A stretch of DNA of 64,000 nucleotides from Phaffia rhodozyma (lineage: Eukaryota; Basidiomycota; Tremellomycetes; Cystofilobasidiales; Mrakiaceae), in contig JACGZH010000011.1 in NCBI GenBank assembly GCA_014706385.1, forward strand, positions 964,585 through 1,028,584. The letters are read 5' to 3'. Numbering within the stretch: the stretch's first letter is position 1; the number at the start of each line of letters is the position of its first letter. This document shows, piece by piece, positions 1 through 14,103 of the stretch. The notes below the pieces were generated by a model. The model was not told where the DNA came from. It did not search any database and worked only from the letters and a program-made list of their open reading frames with translations. The translations under genes were made by a program, and so were the position numbers.

Positions 1-450
1 TGCATCAAAATTAGATATGCACATGGAGAGCGTGTTAAACATAGAAGAATGAACAAGGAAGAAGGAGAAAAGGTTCGATCATGTCGGACAGAAGGAGAAG
101 TGAAGCGCGTCGCAACACGTTAGCGTTTGAATCTAGATAAAACCTCCTCGCTGAAGAAAATCAGCATGGTGATGCGCGTTCAGCTTGGATTCTTTTCCAA
201 ATCAGTTATGTCATCTGCTGGTCTACGCGTCCCTATAAAAGCCTCGAGATGCTCAGAAGAAGTGAGGAAAAGACACGGGAAGAAGAGTAAACGGGCGTGT
301 CCCCATCATCAACGTAGGAAAAGGCCGAGTCGGTGAGAGAAGGTGAAATGAACATTGCGTTCTCTCAGCCGTCATCCAACTCCTCGCCGACTCTTTCTGG
401 CATCAATTGATCCTTGTCCTACGCAAACACAGACACATTCCTCTCACACG
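1..450. other. 5' flank of the TPP1-like gene
   Basis: No convincing gene is visible. Two short open frames (127-336 and 355-606) run through it, but the first has no domain-like composition. The second only matters from its internal ATG at 451, which starts the next gene. A TATAAAAG-like stretch lies at about 234-241 and an ACGCGT hexamer at about 225. Confidence 0.4.
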
Positions 451-3400
451 ATGGCAGACTCTCTAGACGGATGGATAGCTCGTCGGCTAGAGAGTTATGC
501 TAGAAAACATGGACTCGAATGCGACATAGCAGAACCAGGGAAACTCATTCAAGTCCATAAAGTCAGTCCGTCCGTCCGTCATTCGTTTCGCTCAATCACA
601 CCCTGAGCATCCCTGTTTGGCAGTGAACTCGAGAGATGTTGTCAGCTAACTAGTTCTGATGGGCTTGTCGAATTGATCTAGTGGCTAACATTCGAGAGTC
701 CGTACTGGGCTAGAGTAGGAGATTCAGAATTATCCATCCTCGCTGTCTTCTCGGAGGAATCCGCCCTAAAATATCAAACGTCCGTTCTGTTTCATTCTCT
801 ATTCTCAGAGATAGACCATCTGGGTTAACTTGTGGCTTGATCATCATCCCGATTGTTAGGCAGACCGGTCGATCTATCACCTCCCTCCGCCGTGCTGTGC
901 TTCGGTTGACGTCGATCAGACCAACGCTGATTCTTCCCTTCGCCAAAGCCCAAACGAGAGATCTCGCGTTCGACGTCTTGGCGTTCACAGTGATGAACAG
1001 TGGAGGAGAGCATGAGCCTGTATACTACGATCGTGTCAAGGACACGAGCAGAGAGATAAATAGAGGACAACTAAGAGACTGGGTCGATGGGCTCAAGAGG
1101 TTCGTCGGAGCTTCTTACTGCCTACAACAAGTAGAAACAAATATCGTCCAGGTGCTGATTGATAGAATCCTCCTCATTCTTCATCTCTTTGGCTTAAAAT
1201 CCGGTTCTATCTCGTCTTGCTAGGAAGTACAACCAGATCGGGCTTAGACCAATCCCGACATCACCTACTACCGATTCTGTTGAGCCGTATCCCTCCACTC
1301 GACCTGCGCCCACCCTCATTCAGCCTAGCTCTTCCATAGGATCGTCAGCTAATACCTCGTTACCACCTCCCCCTCATGCATCATCCCTCCCATCATACAG
1401 TGCAAACCCGTCAGAGTCAGAACCCCCGCCAAAAACTAAACCTAAGAATATACTGGATCTAAGTTGGTGGATTATTCCACCCGATCAACAGATTTTACTC
1501 GATGCTATCGGTTTGTCCATCATGCCCATTCCTGTCAGAGAAAGAGAGAAGAAGATTGACAGTTTTTGACTACTCTGAGGATACAGATGAACCATCCCGC
1601 CCACGGCTTTCACCGTCGTGGCACTCTGATTCTTCTCATCCTGTTCAGCTATCTCGAGCGATATCCCCGCCCAGTTCCGTTCCCGAGAAGATTATTCCAC
1701 CAATAACTACGACAGATCCTCCAATTGTGGATCAAGATTCAGAAGAGGAGCTTTCCATTCGAAAACCGAGGGTCATCGGCACAAATGCAGGTACAGTCAA
1801 AGGCAGTCTCCTTCACCCTGTCCGGCAGATACCCTCTGCACCAGAAACAGCTCCTCATACAGAACCGGTCGTCCCTTCCCTAGCGACTCCGCCCCCTCCA
1901 AAGTCGGCCCCCTCGACACCCGTTTCTGCGGAAATCAATGTGGCTACGATCATGACTGTAAATGCGAACAACGACACAGAAATGATTCAGAACGAAACGG
2001 ACGTGGCCCATCCGAAAGTACCGGAACGCGAAAAATCCTTGCTGGCTTCTCAATCCCAAACGATCACCCATTCGTCTCCTAGTTCGACCAGACCCTCACT
2101 CCCTCCTTCTTTATCTCAACCTCAATCACAATTTCGATCACCCTCACAGCAGCACGGATCCCCTTCCATACCCCCTCGACTCTCATCCACCGCTCCGCTC
2201 CAGCATACAGTCGTCCTCCCTTCCGATAAGCCGGACGGCATCTCACGCACGACCGAAGCCCAGGATGGAACCAAGAGACCGCTTGGCCGAGCTTCCAGTA
2301 CCGTTCTAGTTCCAAACAGCGACACCGACTCGCTTTCTCGGTCACAGTCTCTACCGTTATCTTGGCCACCGACAGAACCGTCGTCCTCTCAACCCTCTCA
2401 AGCCCGACCACTTGACCAGCCTCAGTCACTATCTCCACCTCGTCCGTCGACGCAACCTTCTGTATCTGGCTCTCAGACTCAATCGCTGTCGCAAACACAA
2501 ACACAAACACAATCGCCATCACAACCAACAGAGAAACCTGTTCCACCTATCAGCCATCCTCCTCTAGTTCAAGTTCCAGACCGGATAGTTTCGACATCCG
2601 AGATGACGGTAGAATCTATACCGACAATAACAGCGGTAGAATCAGCGCTGATCCCAACTGTTACGAATGTAAACTCTAGAAAGCGACCGGTCCTCGATGA
2701 ATTCCTTACGACGCATAACGAACAAAAGAGACCCAAGACTGCTGAACCCACCACTGAACCAAATTTTGGCCAGGACCAAAACCAGAATCAACCCGACAAG
2801 CAAGCCGCTGCTACCACTGCCGCTGTTGCTGCCACTACCACCACCACCACCGCCACCACCACCAGCTCAAAGACTTGGTCGACGGTTCCTATGCTTCGAA
2901 CGGGCCAGCCAACATACACTGATCAACCGTTGGATTCTCAGCCGACACAGACCCGAGGGGCAGAGACGATCGAATTCTCGCAGATGCCTGATACCCAACA
3001 GAGGGAAACTGTCAGAGCGGCTCTCGCTCAAGGTAAAAGTAGCTTTCCTCAGTCGTCAGAAACGGCGGCGGCGACTGGGTCCCTGCAACCGTTGGTACCT
3101 TTGTCGGTTGCGGTCGATCGGCACAACGGGAAGAATAAGGATAGCGAACAAACGTCTGGTGGAGGGGGTTCAATAAAGAAATCAGCTCCTGCTCGGATCG
3201 TTGCTGATACGTCTTCATTACAGTCTCGGTCATCTGAACGTTCGCCCGCGCCCGCTACTACTCCCACTGCTACTTTCACTCCTACCTCTGTACCCGTCAC
3301 TTTACCTACACTCGCATCTACATCCGCACCTACACCTGCACCCGTTCCTGTGCATGATCCTGTACCTCCTCTCACCCGACCGACACGCAAGGTGTTTAAA

Positions 3401-3529
3401 CTTCAGAGGACTCTCCCCCTTGCTCCGGGTCTCCCCTCGGAAACAGACGTTCTTGCGCTTTTACGAGAAGCAAAGAGATGGGCTTCTTCAAAGCAGACTG
3501 ATCAGACGGTCGAAAAGAGAAGTGGATAG
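451..3529 (+). CDS. TPP1/Tpz1-like telomere (shelterin) protein, five exons
   Basis: Proposed exons are 451-561, 682-779, 809-1099, 1224-1510 and 1539-3529, giving about 925 residues with every phase consistent. Residues 1-150 resemble the TPP1/Est3 OB-fold in order: an LDGWI helix (human TPP1 has LRPWI), GKLIQVHKW, a WARVGDSELSILAVFSEE strand-turn-strand, then GLTCGLIIIPIV. In shelterin this fold recruits telomerase and joins the single-strand binder to the rest of the complex. The remaining ~700 residues are low-complexity Ser/Thr/Pro/Gln sequence with Thr runs. A compact C-terminal segment (KVFKLQRTLPLAPGL onwards) could be a partner-binding motif. Two introns would be only 29 nt (780-808) and 28 nt (1511-1538). 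The family call rests on pattern similarity of a fast-evolving fold, so it is moderate; the alternative is an unrelated OB-fold protein. Confidence 0.5.
2812..2870. repeat. Trinucleotide-rich ACC/GCC tract
   Basis: A run of ACC, GCC and related triplets inside the disordered tail of the TPP1-like protein, encoding Ala and Thr runs. It looks like a coding microsatellite and may vary in length between strains. Confidence 0.6.
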
Positions 3530-3878
3530 ATCATCGTCTGAAGATGGATGGGATGACACAGAGAGGAAACGAGGAAACCGTAGAAGAAATATGCATATAT
3601 AGATTGGGATGAATCGGATCGAGCCATACTGTTCTTGTCTTGAAACAATCTGCGAGACCTCCGTCGTTCGATGTTATTTTATTTTTCACTAAGAGCACAG
3701 CAGTACAGAATGATTGAATGCTATCTGACAACCAAGTTTTGACCAGACCATATCAAAAAGAAGAAGCAAAGGAGAGAGAGAAAATAGATCAAGATGAGAT
3801 ATAGAAACATATGATATATATTTACATGTAAAAGTCAAGATATAGAAGAGACAAATATATGTTCACTTATGCTTACGA
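3530..3878. other. Convergent intergenic region
   Basis: Lies between the stop of the TPP1-like gene (+) and the stop of the PGESYA-repeat gene (-). It is AT-rich with ATATAT and AAGAAGAAG stretches, as expected for 3' untranslated regions. No RNA gene or long reading frame was seen. Confidence 0.5.
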
Positions 3879-5636
3879 CTACTCTTCGTCCGAATCATGC
3901 TCTGAGGGTGTCGGCATCACGTCACCCAATGCGACCCCATCCGATTCAGGTCCGTCAGGGTGGGCATGAGCGCTATCCTTAACGGCGTCAGCGTAACTTT
4001 CCCCAGGGACAGGATTGTCCTGCAAACTCACCGATTCGGCTGCTTCGATCTCAGGACTCTCCTCAGTATCAACAGTGGTCGAGATGGTATCGATGTTGGG
4101 ATCGGCCGCCGCAGCGTATGATTCCCCAGGCACAGGGTTGTTCTGAAGGTTCTCTGGTTTGGCAGCCTCCGGAGTAGTGTCCCCGCTATTACCATCGATG
4201 GTTTCCTTCTTGTCGGCTTTAAAGGCGGAAGAAGCTGCAGAAGCGTCTGGAGCTTTATCGTTGTCGGTATTGGTGGTCTGATTCGAGGATCCCGAGCCGT
4301 TGGTGTAAACTTGGTGCTTGACAGCCGCAGCATACGATTCTCCTGGAACTGGGTTGTTCAGCAGATTCAATGGACTCATCGGGTCGATGTTCTTCTTTGG
4401 TTTTTTAGCAGGCTCTACATTCGTACTAGACGCCGGTACGATACGTGGCCATAACCGTCACCCGAAAGAAGTAGTTAGAACCACCTTTGTCCAGTCGAGG
4501 GTTGTAACGATTAAAGAGAAACCAATTCGACAATCTGCTCACCTGAGGTCAAGCTTCATCAACAGTCCTTTGTCCTTGACGACCTTTCTCTGCCAGAAGT
4601 CAACGACCGACTGAGCAAGTCCGATCCAGAACAGGGCAAACACGGCAAGAACGACTGGACCGTTCTCGATCGGGTGGAACGTCAGCTTGGTTACAGCTCG
4701 AGTGATTGAACTCGTCAGGGCTGGTAGCTGGGAAGCCTTGGCCTGAAGGCGAGAGTGCAAAGAATGAGTACGCAGAAGCAGCTGGCCAAAGGAAGGCAGG
4801 ACAACCGAAAGTATCGGAGAGCTAGATTGTGTCCCACAGACACCCAAAGGAAGAAAGTCAGCTCTTTGTTCCCTCTTTCCTTCCACGAGGACCGTTCGCG
4901 CAAGAAGAGGAGAGATGTACATCACTAAAGGGTTTGATGTGATGAGTTCTATAGAGATATGATCAATCCACCAAAGCGTAGGTTGTCCTTCATCGTCCTT
5001 CTCGACATTGTCTTGTTTCTCTCGAGAAGGTCTCAAGTGAAGGGTGGTCTTTGTATCGATTATCTTAAGTCGGAGTAGCTTGAGAAGAGGGACCGTGACC
5101 ATCTGAGTAAACGTGATCGTGGCCAACCGTAGCCTGCGGTTCAGCGCAAACCCATGTACCGTACAACCGTACAAGAACGACATACAAACAGTCAGTTATG
5201 AAATGACCGGCTGCATATAAAGAACGATGAGGATTCCAAAGAACCTGGAGAAATAAGGGGGGAGGGGGAAACGGAAGAGAAGGAACGATACCCTTCGTCC
5301 CACTCAATCTTGCTGATGTCAACCTCGCCTTCTCTGTAGATTGCCTCGGCCTGAAGAAAGTTTCTGACTTTGCTAAGCCCTTCAATATCGACGAGAGGTG
5401 AGGTTAGTCTGACTTGCTGCCATACAAAGTTGTCGAGTACTTCATCCCGACGACCGACCGAAGGAGAGAGTAAGGCGGGAGCCAAATCTAAAGTAACAGA
5501 TCGAGAAGAGATTATCGGATGTAATTAGATATCGAGATCGAATATCGATACACAACCAGCCGGCCATCACAAGGAAGAGGACGACAAGACAGACAGACAG
5601 ACCTGAGAGCTGTTGAGCGACTGTCGATGTGTTCAT
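3879..5636 (-). CDS. Uncharacterised membrane protein with three PGESYA repeats
   Basis: The likely start is the ATG at 5636-5634 (MNTSTVAQQLS) and the stop is at 3879. Coding segments in order include DEVLDNFVWQQVRL and SKVRNFLQAEAIYREGEVDI, a central LRLATITFTQMVTVPLLKLL segment, WWIDHISIELI, and a hydrophobic helix around GPVVLAVFALFWIGL. The C-terminal exon ends in an acidic, Asp/Glu-rich tail. That exon carries three copies of a ~15-residue motif, (L/Q)xNPVPGESYAAAVK-like, at about 4330-4375, 4100-4150 and 3990-4030. No family was recognised. The exon join near 5060-5240 is unresolved: one reading gives a FFGILIVLYMQ helix, another leads smoothly into the LRLATI segment, so two adjacent genes cannot be excluded. 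The topology suggests one or two membrane spans with a soluble repeat tail. Confidence 0.55.
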
Positions 5637-6130
5637 TTCTTCAGTACGAAAGATGCAAGAGACACGATGGATGTGATGGGGTGTGATGGGTATGAGATGA
5701 AGGATAGACAATCGAACAAGAGATGGACGGACAGATAACGGATGGCCGAGCTAACGAAGTTAGTAGACGTCATGCACGCTCTTCCCCGGCGGATACATAC
5801 GTTTAGTGCTCGAATTAGTTCTTTTGTCTCAAACTATCTCATCTGCACGTCTTCTTTGTTGCAATCTAAGAGCAGGAATCATGTATCGAGACCAACTCTA
5901 TCAACACAAGAGCAATGAATAGAAAGAAGAGGCAGAGAAGGAGAAGGAGGAAAATAAGAAGACGAGAAGAGAGTCAAGATTGAACAGGCGTCGGCATATC
6001 CAAGACCAATGAAGTGTAGAATTGTAGTTTAGAGGACAGTCGGACTGGAACAAGAAGCTAGAACAACAAGCTAGAGAAAGCCATGATAGAAAATTCATGA
6101 GAGGATAATGACAAAAACAAACGTAGACCC
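5637..6130. other. Intergenic region upstream of the PGESYA gene
   Basis: Holds the promoter of the minus-strand membrane protein and the 3' flank of the V-ATPase gene. It is purine-rich near 5930-5970. No gene was found. Confidence 0.5.
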
Positions 6131-8681
<2,551 letters not shown>

Positions 8682-10427
8682 AGTATGTGTATGTGAGGGA
8701 GAAGGAGAAAGAATGGAGGATGGAGAAGACAGAGAGATGGGAGGAAGGAAGAGAGAAAGAGTGAGAGGAGAAAGAGAGACGAGATGGAAACGTGCTCTAT
8801 GCATTTTCAGAGGTTAGATTTTTATTAGAAGCTCTTATTACAACAGTTGTAGTATGGCGTTGTAGTCCTTCGTTGGATAACTGTCCCACACATTGGACAT
8901 ATATCATACATCGACAAATGCTTGAAAGAGAGAGGTGTGACGTGTGCATCTGAAAGGGGGATGATATGTAGCAGATATATACAGAACATGGGATATATAA
9001 ACAAAGCGGCATACACGATGATCGATGCTTGAGTGAGTCGGGGATGTGTATGTACCAAGCTCCGTCGTCAATCATACATTAACACTTCTAAATCTTTACA
9101 AAGCACGCCGACCAGCCTCATTCAGAAGGACTCAAAAAGCTCATAGATTGAAAATATTCAAGAATCTCAGCATAGTTATCAGCCGGTCTTGAGATAGATA
9201 GTTGTAAAGTTATGGGCGAGCATGTATGTACAACGAGCCGACAGTTCACGTTAACTCTCACAGCGGTGTCTTTCAATTACAGCTTGTGGAAGCTCATAAC
9301 ATCGGATATTAACAGATTCGAGATATAGGTGTGACAACAAAATGAGTTAAAAGATACTTTGTGCGCGTTTCTATACGTCTCGACGGTCGTTTGGTAAAAT
9401 TGGTGTTGTATAACCGATAGCGCTTTCAAGGCAGCGACGAACGTTTTATTAGGATGTACAGCACAAGCTCTGAAACATGCTGCTGGAGGTGAACAGCCTT
9501 AAGCATTTGAGGTTGCCTCGTTCAAGCAGACAGCATTCTGGATGATCTTAAGAGATCTTGAGATTTTATGGACTATTTCGACTATTTGAGAGTTGACGCC
9601 CAGTCCAGAGGTATTGGTGGAACGGCAGACTACTGCCTCTTCCGGGCGAAAACGATATGGTCTTATGAACTCTGGTTCGAGATATTATCCTCAGATTGCT
9701 CTCGGAAAAAGACGAACAGACCATTATCACAAGTCTCTGTCACCACCGGTATGGTCGAGAAGTGAGAGAAAATCGAAGGGTATGAGGTGATGAGTACATG
9801 TTATACTGCCTCTTGTTATTCGGTCTCATAGTGAATCAGAGATTTTTCGGAGAGAGTCTGCCTTGTTGGAGCTGGTTATCCTATCCATTCCAGCAAACAA
9901 GGAAGATGCATATCGGGAGTTAGAACAAACCCAAGACGCGGAACAAGAGCGTTCATTATGTCAGCTACTGTACTGCATAAGGAAGATCTCGAGCGCAGAG
10001 AACCAGGGAGCAGACATGGTCGTCAGCAGCATTGAGAAGGAACAACCGGTATAGCACACAGCCGTCAAAGAGGATAGATGGTGAAGGAGACTGAGGGTAG
10101 ACCCCATCTGAATAGACAGGCTATCGACAAATCAACTAACTCCTTCTATTTATTACCATCATTCCAAGTACTAGCACATACACTCATGAGCTGAGAAGCA
10201 TGCACTCGGGAAGACACGCATAGAGATGGCCACGAAGGATGGTCTCTGAGAAGGATATAGGAAGAAACGAGGCACGGGCAAGGATAAGTTGATAAGAATA
10301 ACGATAAGATAAAGATATACGTAACCATCTCGTAACCACAGCCCTGTAAAGGCTCTGGCGTTTCCTCTTTATCCTTCCTTCCTTCCTTCCTTGCTTCTTC
10401 CTTTGTACCATCCACATCCATCCCGCT
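8682..10427. other. Long divergent intergenic region, no gene recognised
   Basis: This 1.75 kb lies between the starts of VMA2 (-) and SPF30 (+). Short open frames at about 8800-9075, 9568-9790 and 9863-10054 have biased, non-protein-like composition and no splice partners that I could find. The VMA2-proximal 140 bases are GA-rich on the plus strand. CCTT repeats sit just before SPF30 at about 10374-10392. A non-coding transcript is possible but nothing in the sequence shows one. Confidence 0.4.
10374..10392. repeat. CCTT microsatellite
   Basis: About four to five tandem CCTT units in the pyrimidine-rich leader of the SPF30 gene, roughly 35 bases before its ATG. Such CT-rich stretches are common in fungal promoters. 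Confidence 0.6.
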
Positions 10428-11403
10428 ATGGCAGACGAGATTCAGCAGTACGAGTATCAGTGAGCAGCATCCTTTGGATTCCGTTGTTTCCTTTTCCGTC
10501 CATTTCTTATACATTGATTCTCATTCATTTGTCTTTACTCTTTCGGAAATAGACTCTCCCAAGTCAAGATCGCCCTCTCGGCAGATCCATCCAACGCCGA
10601 ACTACAAGGCTTGGAGTCTGAGCTTCAAGAGCTCATCGATCTCACAAAGGCTGCTTATGCCCCTCCTCCTCCTCCCCCTTCTGCCCCTGCTCCTTCTTCA
10701 TCTCTGTCTTCCGCGAAAGTAGCAGCCTCTTCCTCCACATCCGCACCAGCATCATCCTCAAAGTCCACACCGGTAGAGTCGAACTCCTCGACAACGACCG
10801 GTGTGGAACCACCGGTGACGGCTTCCCAGTTCAAAGTCTCTGACTTTGTACTCGCGAAGTATACCGATGGCTCATTCTACCCGGCAAAAATCCTCTCTCA
10901 GTCCGGTCCGGCAGGCAACCCAATCTACACTGTGCTATATACCTCTTACGCGTCATCCCCACCTTCGACCATTCCTCTCTCGTCGCTGAAGCCTCTGCCG
11001 GCAAGCCAAAAGCGAAAGGCCGAAGAAAAATTCAAGGAGGAGAATGAAAAAGAGCGTAAAAAAGTAAAAAACGAAAAGTGGAAAGAGATCAAGAAGGTTA
11101 AGAACGAGGAGCAAATCAAGAAGCAGTCGAGCTGGCAGGCATTCGGTCAGAAGGCCAAGAAGAAGGGCGTCAAAGTCGCCGGCCTTGACGGCTCGAGCAT
11201 CTTCAAGACCCCAGATGCCGTCAACGGAAAAGGTAAGTGCTCAGAGAAGTTATCTTCCCGATACATATGCATATGTATCTACACAGCTGACATGTTTGGA
11301 TCGCCTTTCTTCGTCGCTAGTTGGCGTTGTCGGATCCGGTAGAGGGATGACTGAGTATTCATCTCGGGAAAAGCATAAATTCGCTCCTAAGGACGACGAG
11401 TAG
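10428..11403 (+). CDS. SPF30: Splicing factor SPF30 / SMNDC1-like Tudor protein
   Basis: Exons are 10428-10459, 10553-11232 and 11321-11403, with the ATG giving MADEIQQYEYQ. The N-terminal segment (LSQVKIALSADPSNAELQGL) is the typical helical start of SPF30. A Pro/Ser-rich linker follows, then a Tudor domain (FKVSDFVLAKYTDGSFYPAKI through LSSLKPL). A very basic coiled helix comes next (KRKAEEKFKEENEKERKKVK) and a conserved end (GQKAKKKGVK, SIFKTPDAVNGKVGVVGSG, MTEYSSREKHKF). In other eukaryotes this nuclear protein binds symmetrically dimethylated arginines on Sm proteins and helps assemble the U4/U6.U5 tri-snRNP. Donors are GTGAGC and GTAAGT. The similarity is end to end, so the call is strong. 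Confidence 0.88.
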
Positions 11404-12350
11404 GCTAGGCATTCATAGACGTAGGTTTGCTTGATTTCTTTCATTGTTTGTCTTCGTCTCTTTCTGTTCTTGCCATCTATCTTGCTCTTCTCCCTGCCAT
11501 CCATCTTTCATCGCTTCTCTCTTTCGTGTTCTGTCCCGGACGAAAGTATTCAGTTAGAGGGTATTCTCCCGACGGATCTCTCTCCCTTTGGCTTTGAAAT
11601 CAGAACGCCAGATACGGTACTCCTCTTCAGGGAAAGAAAAAGGATAAGCGATCAGCCTTTTTGTCTTTTTTCATCCCTCAGACACGTCTGTGTTTGTTGC
11701 GTCATTTAGAGAACTGATCAGGATCGCGTGCCCTTCCGTCTTCCCTTCCCTTCCCTTCTTCCATCAGTCGACCGTGACATCTTCTTTTCGTCTTAGATTC
11801 ACTCCTGCTTTCGTTCCTTTCTGTTCTCCTCATTTGTGTTTTCGAGATCTCTGATTCTGACATTGTTGTGTTTTTTCTTCTTTTCTGCTTTCTCTCATCT
11901 GCTCTTCCTCCTGAGTAGAAGCCACGTCTATCTCCATTCCTCCCCATCTGAACGAAGGCCAACTATCGTGTTTTATCTGCTGTGATCTGTCTTCGATTAC
12001 TTTTGGACGCGTTTATCCTGTATCATATATAAATGAATTTTACATTGTGTTTGCTGCAAGACGAGTGTACATGTTGGGAAGACAATGCCTCGCCCAGCCT
12101 GACGTGTAACCCTAGCCAATCGTTTCTTCCGCCCAACCCAACTTTTTCTCCTTTTTCGCCTTCTAAGTCGTTCATCTGTCCATCATTCAAACAGCCAGCA
12201 CGAGACCGGTTCAGATTCCTCATACCAGGATTGCTTTCATCCTTCAGTTAGAACTGTAGACAGGCAGAACAGTCGGACCCTCTACGCCTATTTCTTCCTC
12301 CTTTCAAACACAGAAAAAGTAACAAACGGACAGTCGACGATCAAACAGCC
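11404..12350. other. Intergenic region between SPF30 and the mS42-like gene
   Basis: About 950 bases, strongly pyrimidine-rich on the plus strand, probably the SPF30 3' region followed by the promoter and leader of the next gene. Open frames seen here are low-complexity shadows of the CT-rich strand. No RNA gene was recognised. Confidence 0.4.
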
Positions 12351-14103
12351 ATGGCTTCTCCTCTCCGAACCCTCCGTCGAGGTCTCTTTTTCCCTTCTTC
12401 ATCCTGTGCCACTACCTCTTCTTCTTTTTCGGCCTTTTCATCCTCTTCAAGCTCTCGAAGAGCAATCTCTTCTACCAGACTATCCTACGCTTCTTCTGCC
12501 GAACCTACGCCGGCTTCATCTGAGACGGCACAGACGGCTCTGGCCCGACCGGAAGGATCGAGGATCGGGTCGTTCGACATCTGGTCTGACAGAGACGTCG
12601 ATGGATTTTTAAGTGCACGAAGCGTCAAGGTTCGTTTTGTCCTCTTGCTCATGTTATTCCTCTGGTATTTTTGTTCCTCGAGAGAGTGGGGTTTCTTGCA
12701 CTTTCTCTCTTCGTCCTTCACCTTTCATCCTTTTCGCTCTCGACGAGGCAAAACCTAATTCGTTATAGAAAGTCTTATTGAGGCTGAACACAGGCTGACG
12801 AAAAGAACTTTGCTGGGCGTTTTCTTGTGTTTCATTCTTACTTCGCTCCTCTTGTGGCTATGATTTATGCCGAATGTTCTCTTATAACCAGGTTGTGGCC
12901 CATGAGTACCAACGATACCTTATGAGCTCCATCAAGGCTCTTCGACCTCGTACGTTTCGTTTTCCTCTGTTCTTCTAGCTTCTCTTACCTCTCTTCAGCC
13001 TGCTCTAGCTTTCTGATCCATTTTCCCTTGCTAATTTGTTTCTAATTCGATATGGACCCCTTTTCTATTGACGCGTCTCTTTGGAACAGGTTCGTCCTCC
13101 CCTTTGCAGACGGCGACGGTTCAGTCTTTGGTCTCCAAGACAGCGGTACCCTCATTGTCAGACAAGCCGGAGGATCAGTCTGTGGAACAGTGGACGAAGG
13201 ATTGCGATCGACTGTTCAAGTTGAGTTGTGAAGCGTTGAACAACAACTTTTTCCTTAGCTCGCTTGTATGTGCTTTCTTCTTCTTCTTTAAACCTCTGCG
13301 AGCGTTGTATGTGAGCGGATAGCTCATGTTATCTCTACTATCTCCTCCTTGGCCGACAGCGAGACACATCGAAACCCGGTCAATACCCTTACCAGATCTC
13401 GAAGCATATTGTTTCATCGTTCGGTTCAAACTCTGGCTTCGAGCAAACCCTGATCGGTACAGCTTCAGGACTTTCTTCTGACGGCTGGCTCTGGCTCGTC
13501 CAAGATCCTGCTCTCAAGGAGTCAGGTCTCGCTCTGGTGACCTCTCAGGGGGAGGGGACAATGCTTGTGTCTAACGGAAGGCTTGCCTCCAAGGCCGGAT
13601 CGGACGAACGACTCGGTTTCTTGGCTAGCGGGATGGACGACCAAGGTCGAGTGTGGGGCGAGCTCGCTTCGATCGGAACCGTCGGGGTAGCTGATCAACA
13701 GGATGCTGACACCTTCAGCGAAAAGAGCCCGGTTGAGCAGGATACGATAGAGGGCAACGAGGCCGAAGAGGGTTCTCCGTCATCATCATCATCATCGCCT
13801 TCGTCTTCGACGACTCCGTCGATTTACGATCTTCCTCCGATCTGGCAAGAGCTCGAGTCGTCTACTCCTACAAATGCGCTCTCTCACGAGGATATGAGCT
13901 TCCGATCAACGATCGTTCCGTTGGCATGTATCAACTTGCACGAGCACGCCTATGTAGCCGATCATGGTGTCTGGGGAAAAGAGGCTTATGTCAAGGCCTG
14001 GTTGCGCGCTGTTGATTGGCAGAAGGTCCAGGCCCGGTTGGTCAGGGTTCAGGCGTCGATGACGACGGACGATCAGAGCAAGGGTTACAGGCCAGACTGG
14101 TAA
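12351..14103 (+). CDS. Mitochondrial small ribosomal subunit protein, Fe/Mn-SOD fold (mS42/mS43-like)
   Basis: Exons are 12351-12629, 12892-12949, 13090-13265 and 13360-14103 (418 residues). The N-terminus is Arg/Ser-rich with few acidic residues (MASPLRTLRRGLFFPSSS), like a mitochondrial targeting peptide. The body has the superoxide-dismutase layout: LFKLSCEALNNNFFLSSL in the helical hairpin region, then GWLWLVQDP, and LACINLHEHAYVADHG followed by KEAYVKAWLRAVDWQ. True SODs have a metal-binding D-x-W-E-H-A-Y block; here it is N-L-H-E-H-A-Y. That divergence is what the ribosomal homologues (yeast Rsm26 and Mrp1) show, so an enzymatic role is unlikely. A Ser-run insertion near 13785-13820 is low complexity. 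Which of the two paralogues it is cannot be settled here. Confidence 0.75.

Noticed and set aside
2079..3390. Long minus-strand open frames opposite the TPP1-like tail
   Set aside because: Mirror images of Ser/Thr/Pro-rich codons; Val/Gly/Glu-biased, no domain, no splice partners.
8797..9075. Minus-strand frame with Cys/Tyr-rich protein
   Set aside because: AT-rich sequence rich in TATATAC; no domain, no credible start context and no conservation signal visible.
13537..14103. Active manganese/iron superoxide dismutase
   Set aside because: The metal-binding block is altered (NLHEHAY) and the overall form fits mitochondrial ribosomal homologues.
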